Origin: Bordetella genomosp. 13
Lineage (GTDB): Bacteria > Pseudomonadota > Gammaproteobacteria > Burkholderiales > Burkholderiaceae_B
Length of the DNA: 64,000 bases
Reading direction: 5' to 3'
Assembly: GCF_002119665.1 (NCBI RefSeq)
Contig: NZ_CP021111.1
Location: 2,542,001 to 2,606,000 of the forward strand
Below the pieces are notes generated by a model. The model did no database searches and had not been told where the DNA came from. It saw nothing but the letters and a program-made list of their open reading frames with translations. Both the position numbers and the translations under genes were made by a program. Positions 1 to 10,383 of this stretch are shown here, piece by piece (the stretch's first letter is position 1; every line of letters starts with the position of its first letter).

Positions 1-974
1 CCCTCGTTCTTCAGGGGTCGCAATGTAGAGGGTTGCGTCTTCAATGCGGCGGCCAGGTCGTCCAGGGCGGGCGCCGGCGGAACCGGATGCCAGCGCACAC
101 GCAGCTGTCGCGCGGCGCGCACCGCCTGTTCTTCGCGCATGGCCACCACGCCCACGAAGTCGCCCAGCACCACCACCTTCACCACGCCGGGCAGGCGGGA
201 CGCCGAATCGACGTCGGCCTCGATGAGGCTGTGGCCCACGAAAGCGCCCGTATCGCGGCCCGCATACGGAGGCCTTACCACCCTGCCGTGCAGCATGCCG
301 GGCACGCGCACATCGTGCACGTAGACGGCCTCGCCCACCGCCTTGCCGGGAATGTCGACACGCGCCACGCCCTTGCCGACGATGCGGTACTGATCCGCCG
401 GCTTCAGCGCCACCTCGTCGGCCAGGCGCAGCATCGCGCCGCCCTCCTGCAGCAACGCCCAATAGTCGACCCGCCCGCCGTCCGGGGCGTCGACGACGCC
501 ATCGCGCACCGTCAATGCGGCGACGTCCGCGCCCAGGCGCAACGCGGCGCGCGCCAGCAGGTAAGCCCGTGCCTGCGCCGCCGCCTTGCGCAAGGGCACG
601 GCGGAGATCTGGATGGTGGCGCTGGCGATGGTCGGCCCCTGATTGGGCGCGGCCTCGGTATGGCCCAGCACCATCTCGACGCGCGACGGATCGACATCGA
701 GTTCTTCGGCCACGATCTGCGCCAGCGACGTGCGGATGCCGGTGCCCAGGTCGACGTGGCCGTTGAAGGCCAGCACGCGGCTGTCGGGCAGCACGGCCAC
801 GAAGATGTCGGGCGTGGCGCGCACGTAGTCGGACGCCGCACCGGGCTGGCCCGGCGCGGGACGCACGCCGGGCGCGGGATCGCGCACGACCAGCAGCGCC
901 CCCTTGGCGACCAGCAGGCCGCGGTGCAGCGCCTTAGGCGTGGGCGTAGTGGGCGGACGCGTCGTCGATCGCAC
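1..974 (-). CDS. nicB: Nicotinate dehydrogenase molybdopterin subunit, partial
   Basis: This is the N-terminal part of a xanthine-dehydrogenase-type molybdopterin-binding subunit, cut by the left window edge. Its expected role is hydroxylation of nicotinate to 6-hydroxynicotinate with the NicA iron-sulfur subunit. The protein reads LVVRDPAPG near the start, then FNGHVDLGTGIRTSLAQIVAEE and later GMLHGRVVRPP, both typical of NicB and isoquinoline 1-oxidoreductase beta-type subunits. I chose the GTG at 974 because GGAGG lies 5 nt upstream, inside nicF. This gives a translationally coupled overlap of about 40 nt with nicF. A second, degenerate relative lies at 6370-9510. Bordetella nic loci are known, from memory, to carry two nicB genes. 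The catalytic C-terminal half is outside the window, so activity cannot be judged. Confidence 0.85.
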   Translation of the reverse strand, partial: MRSTTRPPTTPTPKALHRGLLVAKGALLVVRDPAPGVRPAPGQPGAASDYVRATPDIFVAVLPDSRVLAFNGHVDLGTGIRTSLAQIVAEELDVDPSRVEMVLGHTEAAPNQGPTIASATIQISAVPLRKAAAQARAYLLARAALRLGADVAALTVRDGVVDAPDGGRVDYWALLQEGGAMLRLADEVALKPADQYRIVGKGVARVDIPGKAVGEAVYVHDVRVPGMLHGRVVRPPYAGRDTGAFVGHSLIEADVDSASRLPGVVKVVVLGDFVGVVAMREEQAVRAARQLRVRWHPVPPAPALDDLAAALKTQPSTLRPLKNE

Positions 975-1593
975 CTGTCGCCTCCAGCGCGGCATCGCGC
1001 GCCATCACGGCGGCATACTTCTGCTGCATGTCGAACAGATTGGCCTCGTGCGGCCCGATGGCGCGGTCGCCCACGCAGTCGGCCAGCACCACGGGCCGCA
1101 AGCCCGCGGACATGGCGTCGACGACGCTGGCCCGCACGCAGCCGCTGGTGGTGCAGCCCGCCACCAGCAGAGTCTGCACGCCGCGCTGCGCCAGCCAGGC
1201 CGCCAGCATGGTGCCGTAGAAGGCGGACGGCACGCTCTTGCGCACCACGTACTCGCCCGCGGCCGGCGCCAGTTCGGGCACGATGGCGCTGGCGGGCGAG
1301 GCCTCTTTCAGCGTCAGCATGCCGGGCACCTTGATGCTGAAGATATTGCCGTCGGCGTCGTCGTCGGCATACACGATGCGGCTGTGCGCCACGGCCCAGC
1401 CCCGCTCTCGCGCCGCCGCCAGCAGCGGCACCGTGCGGGCGATGGCCTGCGGAATGTTGCCGCCGCCGAACTGCGCGGGATCGGCGAAACCGTTGACGAA
1501 GTCGACGATCAGCAAGCCGAACGGCGCGCGCAGCGGCAGGTCGGTGCCGAATCCCTGGCGTTGATAAGTGGCGAGTTCTTCCTGCCTGGCCAT
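934..1593 (-). CDS. nicF: Maleamate amidohydrolase
   Basis: NicF hydrolyses maleamate to maleate and ammonia in nicotinate degradation. The 219-residue protein is an isochorismatase-like cysteine hydrolase. The catalytic triad is visible as Asp31 (LIVDFVNGF), Lys119 (VVRKSVPSAF) and Cys152 (TTSGCVRAS). This matches Asp29/Lys117/Cys150 of characterised Bordetella NicF with a constant +2 offset. It is the fourth gene of the leftward operon nicE-nicD-nicX-nicF-nicB. The nicB start lies inside its 3' end and the gap to nicX is 70 nt. Length and motifs are complete, so it is very likely functional. Confidence 0.95.
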   Translation of the reverse strand: MARQEELATYQRQGFGTDLPLRAPFGLLIVDFVNGFADPAQFGGGNIPQAIARTVPLLAAARERGWAVAHSRIVYADDDADGNIFSIKVPGMLTLKEASPASAIVPELAPAAGEYVVRKSVPSAFYGTMLAAWLAQRGVQTLLVAGCTTSGCVRASVVDAMSAGLRPVVLADCVGDRAIGPHEANLFDMQQKYAAVMARDAALEATGAIDDASAHYAHA

Positions 1594-1663
1594 GTGGGTT
1601 TCCGTTGGAGGGTTTGTCGTCTATGAATCGAGGCCGGCGCGCGCGTTGCTGTGCGCGGCCGCC

Positions 1664-2701
1664 TTACTTCTGGTCGAGCACCTTGCCCGCGCGCACGACC
1701 TCGGCGCCGTCCAGCTTCACCGTGCATCCGCGCAGAGGAATGTCGATGTGGCATGCCGTGGCGCGATTGCCGCCCGCTTCGTTGTTGGGCCCCAGCGAAA
1801 ACAGGAAGTTGCCCTCGTAGGCCCGCGCGTCCATGCCGATGGTGGCTTCCCGATCGTACAGCCCCAGCACGCCGCGATGCGCGCGCGGCTGCAGGCCCCA
1901 GCCGATGTGCGAGATCGCATAGGCCTCGGGATCGTCGAAGGTGGCCATGTACTCGCGCAGCAGTTCGGCGTCCACGCCGCCCTCGATCTTCGTGGCGTAG
2001 CCGTTCTCGACCGTGAGTACGATGGGATCGGCGGCATAGGACTTCTGCGGCAGCAGGATGTCGCCCCGGTCGATGACGATGCGGCCCTGCGCCGCGCCCT
2101 CGTTCGGCCAGGTCAGCACGAAGCCGCTGGGCCAATGGTCCCAGCGACCCGGCTCGTCCACGAAGCCGTACTCGCTGATGGCGGGAAACTCGCCCAAGGG
2201 GCAGCGCAGCTCGGTACCCGCGGGCGAGGTGACCGTCATCTCGCGCGCCGCCTCGATGCACGCGGCCGCGGCCTTCACGCGCGCCCGGTCGGCCTCGGTG
2301 GGAACCAGCCGCGCCAGCACCTCGGGCGGCTCCACCGCCAGCAGTATTTTCGTGCCGCCCGCCAGGATCTCGTGCTGCTCGGGCGAGAACAGCAGGGTCA
2401 TCAGGTCCAGCACCAGGTCGCTGGCCTTCAACGCCGCGATGGCGGCCTTGTTGCCCGTGAGCGGCGTGGTGCCCAGGTAGGCCAGCGAGTCGCGGCTGAG
2501 GGCCTTCTCGCCATTGACTGGCGGCAGGTCCAGCCGGTTGACCACCGCGCCCATGGACTGCGCCGCGATCAGCGCGGCGCCGAGCGTCTGCGGATGCGTG
2601 GCGGCGCTGGTCAGCACCGTGACGGTCTGGCCGGCCTGCAGCCGGGACAGCTTCAGGACCTGCTGCCAGGCCTGGATCAATTCGTAGTCGCTTACCGGCA
2701 T
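1664..2701 (-). CDS. nicX: 2,5-dihydroxypyridine 5,6-dioxygenase
   Basis: NicX is the extradiol ring-cleavage enzyme that uses Fe(II) and O2 to convert 2,5-dihydroxypyridine to N-formylmaleamate. The protein has 345 residues and resembles the M29 aminopeptidase fold used by this dioxygenase family. The iron ligands sit at His265 (AISHIGWG), His318 and Asp320 (TACHIDIP), the same numbering as Pseudomonas putida NicX. It lies between nicD (36 nt upstream) and nicF, and these three genes catalyse consecutive steps. All key residues are present. Confidence 0.96.
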   Translation of the reverse strand: MPVSDYELIQAWQQVLKLSRLQAGQTVTVLTSAATHPQTLGAALIAAQSMGAVVNRLDLPPVNGEKALSRDSLAYLGTTPLTGNKAAIAALKASDLVLDLMTLLFSPEQHEILAGGTKILLAVEPPEVLARLVPTEADRARVKAAAACIEAAREMTVTSPAGTELRCPLGEFPAISEYGFVDEPGRWDHWPSGFVLTWPNEGAAQGRIVIDRGDILLPQKSYAADPIVLTVENGYATKIEGGVDAELLREYMATFDDPEAYAISHIGWGLQPRAHRGVLGLYDREATIGMDARAYEGNFLFSLGPNNEAGGNRATACHIDIPLRGCTVKLDGAEVVRAGKVLDQK

Positions 2702-2737
2702 CGCCCTTCTCCTATGGTTGGGATGCGGGTTGACGTA

Positions 2738-3562
2738 TCAGGCCGCCGCGCGCAGCGGCGCGCCCAGGAAGTCGCCCAGCGCCGCGTAGAAGCCTTCCTC
2801 GTTGTCCCAGGGAATCATGTGGCCCGCGGCGGGCACGCGCACGTGCGCCGTGCCCGGGGCCAGCCGCTGGATTTCCTGCACGTCCGCGTCCTGCACCACG
2901 TCGCCTCGTTCGGCGGTGATCAGCAGGCACGGCGCCTGCACCTGCGGCAGGTCGGCATGGATGTCGTCGCTGTGGAAACCCTCGAAGCTGGCCAGGATCG
3001 CGCGCTCGTCGCAGGTGTGCAGCCATTCGGCCCGCAACTGGCGCTGCGCTTCGGTCCAGGTGGGGCAATAAGTCTTCATATCCTCGGCCGTCATGCCCGC
3101 GCGCGCCTGCGCCATCGAGTCGACGTACCAGGGCAGCTTGGCCGGATAGGGCCGGCGGCCCGGTCCGGACACCGGGGGATCGACCATGACCAGGCGCGCC
3201 AGCCCGGCCGGCCGCGACCGCGCGGCGCGCACGCCGATGCGCCCGCCCATGGAATGGCCCACCACGCTGTAGCGCGCCAGGCCCAGCGCCTGCGCGAACG
3301 CGACGAGGTCCGCCGCCTGCGCGTCCAGGCTGTAGTCCAGCTCGGCGCCGGCCTGCGACAGGCCTCGGCCGCGCACGTCCAGCACGTAGGTGTCGAACTG
3401 CTCGCCCAGGCGCTCGGCCACGAAGCCCCACGTGATGGCCGGGCTGGTGATGCCCGGCACGACGATGACCGGGTCGCGCCCGGCCTGCTCGCCACCGTAG
3501 CGGAGGTAATGCTGGCGTATGCCGTTGGCGTGCACGTTGCCGCCGTATCGATAGGTGCTCAT
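2738..3562 (-). CDS. nicD: N-formylmaleamate deformylase
   Basis: NicD is an alpha/beta hydrolase that splits N-formylmaleamate to maleamate and formate. The 274-residue protein shows the nucleophile elbow VVGHSMGG with Ser104, the acid Asp128 (VMVDPPVSG) and His248 (PAAGHMIPW). All three are offset by +3 from the Ser101/Asp125/His245 triad of P. putida NicD. Starting at ATG 3562 leaves 29 nt to nicE. It is the second gene of the leftward nic operon. Confidence 0.95.
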   Translation of the reverse strand: MSTYRYGGNVHANGIRQHYLRYGGEQAGRDPVIVVPGITSPAITWGFVAERLGEQFDTYVLDVRGRGLSQAGAELDYSLDAQAADLVAFAQALGLARYSVVGHSMGGRIGVRAARSRPAGLARLVMVDPPVSGPGRRPYPAKLPWYVDSMAQARAGMTAEDMKTYCPTWTEAQRQLRAEWLHTCDERAILASFEGFHSDDIHADLPQVQAPCLLITAERGDVVQDADVQEIQRLAPGTAHVRVPAAGHMIPWDNEEGFYAALGDFLGAPLRAAA

Positions 3563-3591
3563 GCTTGCTCCGTCATGCGGGACGTGCTGTT

Positions 3592-4344
3592 TCAGTATGC
3601 GCCCGACAGCAGCGCGCCGGCGCCCGGGACCACCGGTTCCAGGCCCAGCTGCTTGAGCATGGCGTAGGTGGTGGCCACCGCGGCCGTGACGACCGGCTTG
3701 CCGGTGGCCGCCTCGACCCGCGCGATCGCAGCCAGCGAGGGCATCTGCACGCAGGCCGACAGCACGATCGCGTCGGCATGCTTGAAGTCCATGCGGGACA
3801 CGATGCCGGGCAGCAGCGCGGGGTCGTGCCGGCCGACCTCGAGGTTGTCGGGGATCTCGAGCGCGCGATAGTCGACGACCTCGTGGCCCTCGTTAGCGAT
3901 GTAGCCCACCACCAGTTGGGTCAACGGCTTCATGTAGGGGGCGACCACCGCGATGCGCTTCGCGTTCAGCACCTTCAGCCCGTCGACCAGCGCGCCCGCG
4001 CTGGTGACCACCGGAGCCTCGCCGCCATTGGCGGCCGTGTGCCCCTGCAGCCGCTGCTGCGACACGCGATGGTAGCCATGTCCCATCGCCATGATGGCGA
4101 CCAGGCACGCGTAGCCCAGCACGTCCACGCGCGCATCGGACAGCTCGATCGCGCAGCGGTCGGACTCGGCGTCCATGGCGGCCAGTTCTTCCTTGACCAC
4201 CTTCTTCATGCGCATGCGGCTGGAATGGAACGTGAAGCGCTCGGGCCGGATCTGCTCGCGCGCGCGCAGCATGGCCGGGATCTCGGTCTCCATCGTCGTG
4301 TTGGAGCTCGGCACGATCTGGCCGATGCGGTAGGTCTTGAACAT
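3592..4344 (-). CDS. nicE: Maleate cis-trans isomerase
   Basis: NicE isomerises maleate to fumarate, the last step that feeds nicotinate carbon to the TCA cycle. The protein has 250 residues and belongs to the Asp/Glu racemase-like maleate isomerase family. The two conserved cysteines are Cys80 (GYACLVAIM) and Cys198 (LSACVQMPS), close to the Cys82/Cys200 pair of characterised maleate isomerases. It is the first gene of the leftward operon. Its promoter and a NicR-type operator lie just upstream at about 4384-4421, divergent from nicC. Confidence 0.95.
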   Translation of the reverse strand: MFKTYRIGQIVPSSNTTMETEIPAMLRAREQIRPERFTFHSSRMRMKKVVKEELAAMDAESDRCAIELSDARVDVLGYACLVAIMAMGHGYHRVSQQRLQGHTAANGGEAPVVTSAGALVDGLKVLNAKRIAVVAPYMKPLTQLVVGYIANEGHEVVDYRALEIPDNLEVGRHDPALLPGIVSRMDFKHADAIVLSACVQMPSLAAIARVEAATGKPVVTAAVATTYAMLKQLGLEPVVPGAGALLSGAY

Positions 4345-4383
4345 GGAAGGCTCCGTATGGGCAGGCTTTTTATGCCACCTGAC

Positions 4384-4421
4384 AATTTAAATGTATACGC
4401 TCTATTCTTGCAACCTGTCAG
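4384..4421 (-). promoter_or_regulatory. nicE promoter with NicR/BpsR-type operator
   Basis: Read on the minus strand, CTGACA (4421-4416) and TATACA (4397-4392) are separated by 18 bp, a plausible sigma-70 promoter for nicE. The 18-bp sequence AATTTAAATGTATACGCT (4384-4401, plus strand) overlaps the -10. It matches the operator-like sequences at 4575 and 14469 apart from three or four positions. A repressor bound here would block polymerase. This fits the known repression of nic genes by the MarR protein NicR/BpsR. The assignment to that regulator is inferred. Confidence 0.6.
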
Positions 4422-4563
4422 CCGGGTGACAAGGGTTTCTCCCGCATACCGACAAAGGACTCATTTCCGGGAAAACCCTAAGCAAATACCGATGGTTATT
4501 CCGGATATAGCGTACGCGCAACATGGCTTGCCACCCCTTGGCACGACCGCGAACAAAACCCGA

Positions 4564-5799
<1,236 letters not shown>

Positions 5800-5893
5800 C
5801 CGCGAGCCTTGCGCGCCGGGCCACAGGGAAAGTCCCCGTGGTCCGGCCGGCAGGCGCCGGATACAGTCCCTGCTTGGATCGCCGCCCATCCCG

Positions 5894-6373
5894 ATGAACG
5901 CAACACCGCGCACGTATACGCTCCGCGTCAACCAGGCCACGCATACTGTCGAGACCGCGCCCGACACGCCATTGCTGTATGTGCTGCGCAACGATCTCGC
6001 GCTGAACGGCCCCAAGTTCGGCTGCGGCCTGGGCGAATGCGGCGCGTGCACGGTGCTGGTCGACGGCATGGCGGCGCGCTCTTGCGTGCTGCCCGTGCGC
6101 GGCGCCGAACATCACGACATCACAACACTCGAGGGCCTGGGTACGCGCGACGCGCCCGGCCCCGTACAGCAGGCCTTCATCGAGCACCAGGCCGCGCAGT
6201 GCGGTTATTGCATGAACGGCATGATCATGAGCGCGCAGGCCCTGCTGCTGCGCAATCCGCATCCCACCGAAGCCGAGATCCGCCAGGCGCTGCAGTACAA
6301 CCTGTGCCGCTGCGGCACGCACATGGAGATCCTGGCGGCGGTGCGCGCGGCCGCCGCGCGGGGATTGGCATGA
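5894..6373 (+). CDS. nicA: Nicotinate dehydrogenase [2Fe-2S] subunit
   Basis: NicA is the small iron-sulfur subunit that carries electrons from the molybdenum site of NicB during nicotinate hydroxylation. The protein has 159 residues, normal for the family. The plant-type cluster ligands are Cys44, Cys49, Cys52 and Cys64. The second, alpha-helical cluster uses Cys103, Cys106, Cys138 and Cys140 (QCGYC and LCRCG). The stop overlaps the start of nicB2 as ATGA, so the two are translationally coupled. It follows nicC by 94 nt. Confidence 0.95.
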   Translation: MNATPRTYTLRVNQATHTVETAPDTPLLYVLRNDLALNGPKFGCGLGECGACTVLVDGMAARSCVLPVRGAEHHDITTLEGLGTRDAPGPVQQAFIEHQAAQCGYCMNGMIMSAQALLLRNPHPTEAEIRQALQYNLCRCGTHMEILAAVRAAAARGLA

Positions 6374-9300
6374 GCATGCCGGGCCGCCGCGACCTCGGCG
6401 CGAAAGATGAAGCCGGCGGCGCCGAGCGCTCGTCGGCGCTGGCCGCGGGCTCGTCGGATCTGGCGCCGCCCGGCGGGGCGCGGCTGTTGCATGGCATGGT
6501 CCTGCGTCCCGCGCAGCCTCGCTGGAATGGCCGGCACTACACCGGGCCGCGCCTGCGCGGCGCAGACCGCTCGGGGCTGCAAGGCATGGCCGGTCTGGCG
6601 GCCGTGGTGGTCGAAGGCGATTTCGTGGGCGTGGTGGCCGGCACGCTCGAGCTGGCACGCCAGGCGGCCGCGCGCCTGGTGCTGGACTGGGATGACGCTG
6701 CCGGGTCCGAGGCGAGCACCACGGCATGGCAGCAGCAGGATGGGCCCGACCAGGGTCGACCCGGGCAGGACGGTCGCAAGCAGGACAGCTCCAGGCAAGA
6801 CGACCCGCAGCAGCGCGACATCGCGCAGGGCGCGCCCTCTCTGGATGCCACCTATCGCTGGCCTGCGCATTCGACTGCATCGGCATCCGCAAGCGCTGCC
6901 TCGCCCGCGAACGGCGCCGCGTGGGCCATCGCAAGTTGGCGCACCGATGAACTCACCGTGTGGGCCGGGGCGCCCGCGGCCATGTTGCAAGCCGAGCTGG
7001 CGCAGCTTCTGCAGCTGCCGCCCGAACGTGTGCGCGTGCTGCCCACCGGACAGGCGCCGCATCCGGGCGCAGTGGACGCTGCCGCGGACGCGGCACTGCT
7101 ATCCAGAGCCGTGGGCCGCGCGGTACGCGTATCGGCGCCGCCAGCCCGTCCGCACATCGCCTCGCACACGCTGCACGCCACGCTGGACGCGCACGGCGAC
7201 ATCGTCGCCCAGTGCTGGCAGGACGACGGCAGCGGCATCGCGCGGCCGTCCATGGCGCGCCTGCTGGTCGGGCAATCCGTAACGCCCGCGACGCGCGCGA
7301 TGCATCTGCGGCCGCCCTATGCATACGCCGACGCCAGCGTAGTCATGGCGGCCTCGACACCACTGGACGCAGCGCCCGCCTCCTGGCCGGCCACGCAGGC
7401 GGCGCGCGTGTTCGCGCAAGAGTCCTTCATGGACGAAGCCGCCGCGCGCGCCGGCAGCGATCCCGTCGCCTATCGCCTGCGCCACCTGGACGACGCGCGC
7501 GGCGCGGCCCTGGTAGAGCGTGTGGCGCGGCAAGCGGGGTGGCAGGCGGGCGATGGCACGCCGTCGCAAGGCAAGACCGGCTCAATGAACGGCTCGACGA
7601 CCGGTTCGATGATCGGCGAGACCCGCACAGGACGCGGCTTCGCCTACGCCTGCGTGCTGGACGATGCCGCGCAGCCGCCGCGCCGCGTGTGGTCGGCGTG
7701 GGTGGCCGACGTGGCGGTGGACCCGGACAGCGGCCAGGTCGCGCTGACCCGCGTCGTCGTGGGCCATGATGCCGACGAAGCCTCAACGGACGCGGGCAGC
7801 CCGGATGCCGCATTTGCGACTGGTCGGATACGCGATGCCGCGCGCCGCCTGCTGCCGACGCCTTCCGCATTCGACGACAGTCCGGCGGACGCGGCGCGCG
7901 AACCCGGGCCGGGCACACGAGACCTGGCGATCGACCTCCTGGCCGCGCCGCGCGAGCTGGCCCGCGCGGACGACAAGGTGCCTGCTCCCACCGACGTGGC
8001 GTGGTCCGACGCGGCCGCCCTGCCCGCGGCGGCGGCCGTGGCCAATGCCATCTTCCACGCCACCGGCGTGCGCCTGCGCGAACCGCCTTTCGATGGCGTC
8101 ACCACGCGGCACGCCTTGGCGCAGGCCGCCGCGGGCAAGGGCGCGCGGGCGCGCCGGTCCGCCTACGCGTGGCTGGGCGGCATCGCCGCCGCCGCGGCCG
8201 GCCTGATCGTGTCGGCGCTGCCGTGGCGCGGCGTGATCGCGCCCGTGGCGCCGCCCGACCTCAGCCTGTACTCGGCCGCGGCACTGGAGCGCGGCCGGCT
8301 GGTGGCCGCGGCTGGGGACTGCGTGGTGTGCCACACGGCGCCGGGCGGCGCTCCGAATGCGGGCGGCCTGGCGCTGGATACGCCCTTCGGCGCCATCTAC
8401 ACCACCAACATCACGCCCGACGTGGAAACCGGCATCGGCAACTGGTCGTATGCCGCGTTCGAACGCGCCATGCGGCAAGGGGTGCACCGCGATGGCCGGC
8501 AACTGTATCCGGCCTTCCCGTACACCTCGTTCGCCAAGCTCACGGATGCAGACATGCAGGCGCTGTATGCCTACCTGATGTCGCAGCCGGCCGTGCGGCA
8601 CACGCCGCCCGAAACGCGCCTGGCCTTCCCGTACAACCTGCGCCCGCTGATGGCCGGATGGAACCTGCTGTTCCATGACGACAAGGTCTATCGTCCCGAC
8701 CCGACGCAATCGCTGGCCTGGAATCGCGGGGCCTACCTGGTGCAGGGAGCGGGCCATTGCGGCGCGTGCCACACGCCGCGCAATCCGTTGGGCGCGGAGC
8801 GCCGCGGCATTGCCTCGCTGCTGGCCGGCGGCGAGGCCGAAGGCTGGGAGGCGCCCGCGCTGAACGCGCTGTCGCGCGCGCCGATCGCATGGTCCGAAGA
8901 CGACCTGTACGCCTATCTGCGCACCGGTTTCTCCGAGCGGCACGGCGTGGCCGCGGGGCCGATGGCGCCCGTGATCCATGGCCTGTCGGCCTTGCCCGAC
9001 GAGGACGTGCGCGCCATGGCGATCTACCTGGCATCGCTGAACCCGGTCTCGCAGGATGGCACCGCGCAGGCCGCCGCGGTGCGGGCCTTGGAAGCCGACG
9101 CCGCACCCGACGCGCGGCTGTTTCCCGAGAATGGCGAGCGCATCTTCCAGGGCGCGTGCGCGGCCTGCCACGAGACGCGCGAGGCCGCACCCCTGTTCGG
9201 CGCGCGGCCCTCTTTGGCGCTGAACACCAGCCTGCACAGCGACCGGCCCGACAACCTGATCCAGGTGATCCTGCATGGCATCGCCGAGCCCGCGAGCGCT

Positions 9301-9510
9301 AGCCTGGGCTACATGCCCGCCTTCGGCGGCAGCCTGAACGATGCGCAGGTGGCGGAGCTGGTGGAATACATGCGGGCGCGCTTCGCCCCGCAGCGGCCGG
9401 GGTGGGATGACGTCGCGCGCCGCGTGGGCGAACTGCGCGGCGGCGCCGCCGAAGAACGGTCGGCCAGCCCGCCCGAAGCGGCCTTGCGCCAGCCGGCGGG
9501 CGTGAACTGA
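6370..9510 (+). CDS. nicB: NicB-like subunit: degenerate Mo domain fused to triheme cytochrome c
   Basis: This 1046-residue protein has three parts: a molybdopterin-subunit-like N-terminus (about 1-590), one membrane helix (about 598-625) and a C-terminal cytochrome c region with three haem motifs, CVVCH (651), CGACH (797) and CAACH (930). Fused NicB of P. putida also ends in three haems, but its molybdenum part is longer. Here that part looks eroded. A Gln/Asp-rich stretch sits near residues 118-150. The catalytic GxGE segment is replaced by AWSDAAAL, placing Asp547 where Glu is expected, just before the conserved ANAIFHATGVRLR. The likely role is electron transfer from NicA and the first NicB (1-974) to the respiratory chain, with this N-terminus serving as a docking domain. 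That role is inferred. The start ATG 6370 overlaps the nicA stop. Confidence 0.85.
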   Translation: MSMPGRRDLGAKDEAGGAERSSALAAGSSDLAPPGGARLLHGMVLRPAQPRWNGRHYTGPRLRGADRSGLQGMAGLAAVVVEGDFVGVVAGTLELARQAAARLVLDWDDAAGSEASTTAWQQQDGPDQGRPGQDGRKQDSSRQDDPQQRDIAQGAPSLDATYRWPAHSTASASASAASPANGAAWAIASWRTDELTVWAGAPAAMLQAELAQLLQLPPERVRVLPTGQAPHPGAVDAAADAALLSRAVGRAVRVSAPPARPHIASHTLHATLDAHGDIVAQCWQDDGSGIARPSMARLLVGQSVTPATRAMHLRPPYAYADASVVMAASTPLDAAPASWPATQAARVFAQESFMDEAAARAGSDPVAYRLRHLDDARGAALVERVARQAGWQAGDGTPSQGKTGSMNGSTTGSMIGETRTGRGFAYACVLDDAAQPPRRVWSAWVADVAVDPDSGQVALTRVVVGHDADEASTDAGSPDAAFATGRIRDAARRLLPTPSAFDDSPADAAREPGPGTRDLAIDLLAAPRELARADDKVPAPTDVAWSDAAALPAAAAVANAIFHATGVRLREPPFDGVTTRHALAQAAAGKGARARRSAYAWLGGIAAAAAGLIVSALPWRGVIAPVAPPDLSLYSAAALERGRLVAAAGDCVVCHTAPGGAPNAGGLALDTPFGAIYTTNITPDVETGIGNWSYAAFERAMRQGVHRDGRQLYPAFPYTSFAKLTDADMQALYAYLMSQPAVRHTPPETRLAFPYNLRPLMAGWNLLFHDDKVYRPDPTQSLAWNRGAYLVQGAGHCGACHTPRNPLGAERRGIASLLAGGEAEGWEAPALNALSRAPIAWSEDDLYAYLRTGFSERHGVAAGPMAPVIHGLSALPDEDVRAMAIYLASLNPVSQDGTAQAAAVRALEADAAPDARLFPENGERIFQGACAACHETREAAPLFGARPSLALNTSLHSDRPDNLIQVILHGIAEPASASLGYMPAFGGSLNDAQVAELVEYMRARFAPQRPGWDDVARRVGELRGGAAEERSASPPEAALRQPAGVN

Positions 9511-9606
9511 TCCCTGCAACACAGGAACGGCGCATTGCCGGCGGCATGCGCGACGGCCCGCCCGCGAGCCATCATGACGAGGCCGCCGTGCGCGGCCCCA
9601 TCGGCA

Positions 9607-10383
9607 TCACACCGTGAGATACGCGCGCCGCACGCTTTCGTCGGCCGCCAATTCAGCCATCGTGCCGGAATAGCGGATCTGGCCTTTCTCCAGCACGTAG
9701 ACGCGGTCGGACACCAGCTCGGCGAAATGGACGTTCTGCTCGGACAGCAGGATGCTCGCGCCCTGCGCCTTCAACGCCAGGATCATCTGCGCCATCTGCT
9801 CGACGATGACCGGCGCCACGCCCTCCGACGGCTCGTCCAGCAGCACCAGATACGGATTGCCCATCAACGTGCGCGCCACGGTCAGCATCTGCTGTTCGCC
9901 GCCGCTCATCTGCCCGCCGGGACGGTCCTGCATGGCGCCCAGGTTGGGAAACAGCTGGTACAACGCCTGCGGCGTCCAGTGCGTGGCCTGCGTGCCGTCG
10001 GGCCAGCGCCGCGGCGCCTGCCGGCCCACCTCGAGGTTCTCGGTGACCGTCAGGTCGGTGAACACGCGCCGGTCTTCGGGCACGAAGCCCAGGCCCAGGC
10101 GCGCGATCTCGTAGGGCTGGCGTCCGGTAATGTCCTGCCCCATGAAGCCGATGCGGCCGGTGCGGCGCGCCAGCAGTCCCATCACCGCCTTGATGGTGGT
10201 GGACTTGCCCGCGCCGTTGCGGCCCATCAGGGCTACGACCTCGCCGCGGCGCACCTCGAAACCCACGTCGAACAGGATGTGCGCGGCGCCATACCAGGCG
10301 TTCAGGTCCTCGACCCGCAACAGCGGCTCGTCCGAAGATGGCCTGGCGGTGGCGGCCGCGGGGGATTCTGCGACGGCGCTCAT
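9607..10383 (-). CDS. livF: Branched-chain-type ABC transporter ATPase LivF
   Basis: This is the second ATPase of a HAAT-type ABC importer. The 258-residue protein has Walker A GRNGAGKST, signature MSGGEQQ and Walker B LVLLDEPSEG. The N-terminus carries an Ala/Pro-rich extension of about 20 residues before the core. The ATG at 10383 overlaps the LivG stop as ATGA, so it is coupled to livG. It is the last gene of the operon and converges with nicB2, leaving 96 bp with no clear terminator. The substrate is probably nicotinate or a related pyridine carboxylate. This is inferred from the nic location and the shared operator, not from family membership. Confidence 0.92.
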   Translation of the reverse strand: MSAVAESPAAATARPSSDEPLLRVEDLNAWYGAAHILFDVGFEVRRGEVVALMGRNGAGKSTTIKAVMGLLARRTGRIGFMGQDITGRQPYEIARLGLGFVPEDRRVFTDLTVTENLEVGRQAPRRWPDGTQATHWTPQALYQLFPNLGAMQDRPGGQMSGGEQQMLTVARTLMGNPYLVLLDEPSEGVAPVIVEQMAQMILALKAQGASILLSEQNVHFAELVSDRVYVLEKGQIRYSGTMAELAADESVRRAYLTV

